Assembly (NCBI GenBank): GCA_021779335.1
Contig: JAJYAW010000162.1
Coordinates: 1-6,611, forward strand
Length of the DNA: 6,611 nt
DNA from: Myxococcales bacterium
GTDB taxonomy: Bacteria > Myxococcota > Myxococcia > Myxococcales > Anaeromyxobacteraceae
Direction: 5' to 3'
Position numbers and translations under genes: made by a program. The notes below the pieces were generated by a model. The model worked only from the letters and a program-made list of their open reading frames with translations. It was not told the DNA's origin and did not search any database. Each line of letters starts with the position of its first letter. Within the stretch, counting starts at the first letter, position 1. This document shows positions 5,166 through 6,611 of the stretch, in pieces.

Positions 5166-6173
5166 ATGGCCGCGACGCTGACCCCGGAGGAGATCAAGGC
5201 GCTCATGAGCGCCATCCAGGACGGCCGGGTCAACACGGAGACCACCGCCAAGGCGGCCCGCGCCGAGGTGGTCCCCTACGACCTGACCAGCCAGGACCGG
5301 ATCATCCGCGGCCAGATGCCCACGCTCGACGCCATCAACGAGCAGGTGGCCTCCATGCTCGGCATCGGCCTGGCCGGCCGCACCCGCCTCACCATGCGCG
5401 TCACGTCCTCGCCGGCCACCCTCCTCAAGTTCCAGGACCTGGTCCCCCTGCTGGCGCCCCCCGCCTCGGTCTGCGTGCTCGGCCTGGGCGCCTCCTACGG
5501 CTTCGCCCTGGCGGTGCTGGAGCCGGGCCTGGCCGAGGCCCTCCTGGCCGCCGCGCTCGGCGACCGCCGCGTCCGCCCGCCGGAGGACGCCGCCGAGAAC
5601 CGCCGCGAGCTCACCAGCGTGGAGCAGCTGGTGCTGCGCCGGCTCCTCCTCATCCTCACCGACGCCATGGCCCAGGCCTGGGCCCCGGTCATCTCCTTCC
5701 AGCCCGAGGTGCTCCGCTTCGAGCTGGACCCGCGCATGGCCTCCATCGCGCCGCCCACCGACGTGGGCATCGTCTCGGGCTTCGAGCTCAAGGGCGGCCT
5801 GGAGGGTCGCCTCCAGCTCGTCATCCCCTTCGCCGCCGTCGAGTCGGCCAAGCAGAAGCTCTCCAGCCCGCGCCGCCTCTCGCAGCGCGCCGACGAGCGC
5901 TTCGCCGACGCCCTGGCCCGCGAGGTGGAGCAGGTCATGGTCGAGGTCCGGGGCATCTACGGCAAGACCCGCATCCCCTTCGCCCGCATGCTGGACCTGC
6001 AGGCCGGCGACGTCCTGCTGCTCGACACCGACGAGGGCAAGCCCCTGCCGGTCATCGTCCAGGGGCGCCACAAGCTCAACGGCACGCCCACCATCTCCGG
6101 CGGCAGCATGGCGGTCCAGATCGACGGCCCCCTCGCCCCGCCCTCGCGCACGCCCACCACCCTGGTCCACTAG
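5166..6173 (+). CDS. fliM: Flagellar motor switch protein FliM
   Basis: A 335-residue protein, the usual FliM length; ATG 5166 is preceded by GAGG and AGGAG. The N-terminal segment LTPEEIKALMSAIQ (5-18) corresponds to the conserved LSQxEIDALL peptide that binds phosphorylated CheY. The middle CheC-like domain starts with YDLTSQDRIIRGQMPTLDAI (38-57) and runs to about 230; it lacks a D-x3-E-x2-N phosphatase signature, as expected. The C-terminal SpoA domain (about 248-322: EVEQVMVEVRGIYGKTRIPF, LQAGDVLLLD, GRHKLNGTP) pairs with FliN. FliM sits in the C-ring between FliG and FliN and sets rotation direction. Oddity: the GGxG motif expected near residue 131 reads LGDRRV. Confidence 0.95.
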   Translation: MAATLTPEEIKALMSAIQDGRVNTETTAKAARAEVVPYDLTSQDRIIRGQMPTLDAINEQVASMLGIGLAGRTRLTMRVTSSPATLLKFQDLVPLLAPPASVCVLGLGASYGFALAVLEPGLAEALLAAALGDRRVRPPEDAAENRRELTSVEQLVLRRLLLILTDAMAQAWAPVISFQPEVLRFELDPRMASIAPPTDVGIVSGFELKGGLEGRLQLVIPFAAVESAKQKLSSPRRLSQRADERFADALAREVEQVMVEVRGIYGKTRIPFARMLDLQAGDVLLLDTDEGKPLPVIVQGRHKLNGTPTISGGSMAVQIDGPLAPPSRTPTTLVH

Positions 6174-6182
6174 GAGCACGGC

Positions 6183-6479
6183 ATGGAAGCCAAGACCCCC
6201 CAGACGGCCGGCGAGTCCTCGCGCCGCCTCGACATGCTCCTCGACGTCCCGCTCGAGGTGAACGTCGAGCTGGGCCGCACCCGCATGACCATCCAGGACC
6301 TGCTGCAGCTGGGGCCCGGCTCGGTCATCGAGCTCGACAAGGTGGCGGGCGAGGCGCTCGACATCCTGGTCAACGGCCGCCTGGTGGCCCGCGGCGAGGC
6401 CGTGGTGGTGAACGACAAGTTCGGCATCCGCATCACCGACATCGTCAGCCCGCAGGAGCGCATCCAGCGCCTGCGCTAG
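6183..6479 (+). CDS. fliN: Flagellar motor switch protein FliN
   Basis: A 98-residue protein, typical of the short FliN form. After a variable N-terminus of about 15 residues, the rest is one SpoA domain: LLDVPLEVNVELGRTRMTI (19-37), DLLQLGPGSVIELDK (39-53), ILVNGRLVARGEAVVVNDKF (61-80) and GIRITDIVSPQERIQRL (81-97). FliN forms the lower ring of the C-ring with FliM and also holds the export protein FliH. The AGGAG ribosome binding site (6172-6176) overlaps the fliM stop codon and ATG follows 6 bases later, so the two are made together. It is 9 bp downstream of fliM. Confidence 0.96.
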   Translation: MEAKTPQTAGESSRRLDMLLDVPLEVNVELGRTRMTIQDLLQLGPGSVIELDKVAGEALDILVNGRLVARGEAVVVNDKFGIRITDIVSPQERIQRLR

Positions 6480-6491
6480 CGAGGCCCCGCC

Positions 6492-6611
6492 ATGACCCCC
6501 GCCCTCCTCGCCCTCGCCCTCGCCGTCGCCGACCCCATCGGCTTCCCCGCCCCGCCGCTGGCGCCGCCCGGCGCGGCCGCCGCCCCTGCCCAGCCGGCCC
6601 AGGCGCCGGTC
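6492..6611 (+). CDS. fliO: Probable FliO, N-terminal 40 residues (runs off the right edge)
   Basis: The frame opens with ATG 6492, 12 bp after the fliN stop, with GAGG 7 bases before it, and stays open to the edge (40 codons). Residues 1-13 (MTPALLALALAVA) are hydrophobic, like a signal sequence or membrane anchor, and are followed by a Pro/Ala-rich stretch (about 15-40). FliO is a small, poorly conserved membrane protein that helps assemble the flagellar export gate; its gene commonly follows fliN. The name rests on position and the N-terminal hydrophobic segment, since the conserved part lies outside the window. Confidence 0.55.
   Translation, partial: MTPALLALALAVADPIGFPAPPLAPPGAAAAPAQPAQAPV

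Noticed and set aside
5145..6179. Minus-strand open frame opposite fliM
   Set aside because: Antisense shadow of a clear FliM; repetitive Gly/Leu/His/Glu composition.
1..6611. CRISPR arrays, tRNA or rRNA genes, insertion sequences
   Set aside because: No regularly spaced long repeats, no cloverleaf-like sequence, no transposase frame or terminal inverted repeats were seen.

Overview
The window is very GC-rich DNA with tightly packed genes and strong G/C preference at third codon positions. It carries flagellar-motor and chemotaxis genes of a motile Gram-negative bacterium. The mix of a fliL-fliM-fliN-(fliO) operon, CheX-type phosphatases, an HDOD protein and sigma-54-type promoters suggests a deltaproteobacterium/Myxococcota member, perhaps an Anaeromyxobacter relative. 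That placement is inference from gene content and composition, not from a search.

Left part (1-1598, minus strand): an operon read right to left. It encodes a stand-alone CheY (1236-1598), a CheX-like phosphatase overlapping it by 4 bp (751-1239), a second more divergent CheC/CheX-fold protein (270-746), and an unrecognised protein that runs off the left edge (1-260). A good sigma-54-type (-24/-12) promoter lies 5' of cheY at 1645-1660.

Divergent intergenic region (1599-1913): no convincing gene. It holds the cheY promoter and a cluster of near-direct repeats plus a GTCA/TGAC inverted repeat (1746-1799) that could be an activator-binding region.

Centre (1914-4464, plus strand): another CheX-like phosphatase (1914-2387), then a 390-residue protein with two receiver domains and a C-terminal STAS-like domain (2407-3579), then an HDOD protein (3598-4464). 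The CheX-plus-receiver pairing therefore occurs on both sides of the divergent region, in mirror image.

Intergenic region 4465-4633: a GC-rich hairpin, a perfect 16-bp palindrome (4518-4533) and an 11-of-12 match to the sigma-54 promoter consensus (4595-4610). The promoter sits just before fliL and decides its start codon.

Right part (4634-6611, plus strand): fliL, fliM, fliN and the beginning of a probable fliO, with gaps of 9-12 bp and clear ribosome binding sites. FliM and FliN form the switch (C-ring) to which phosphorylated CheY binds, FliL is a stator-associated membrane protein, and FliO belongs to the export apparatus. Together the window links the switch complex to a local set of receivers and CheY-P phosphatases that probably tune the signal reaching the switch.
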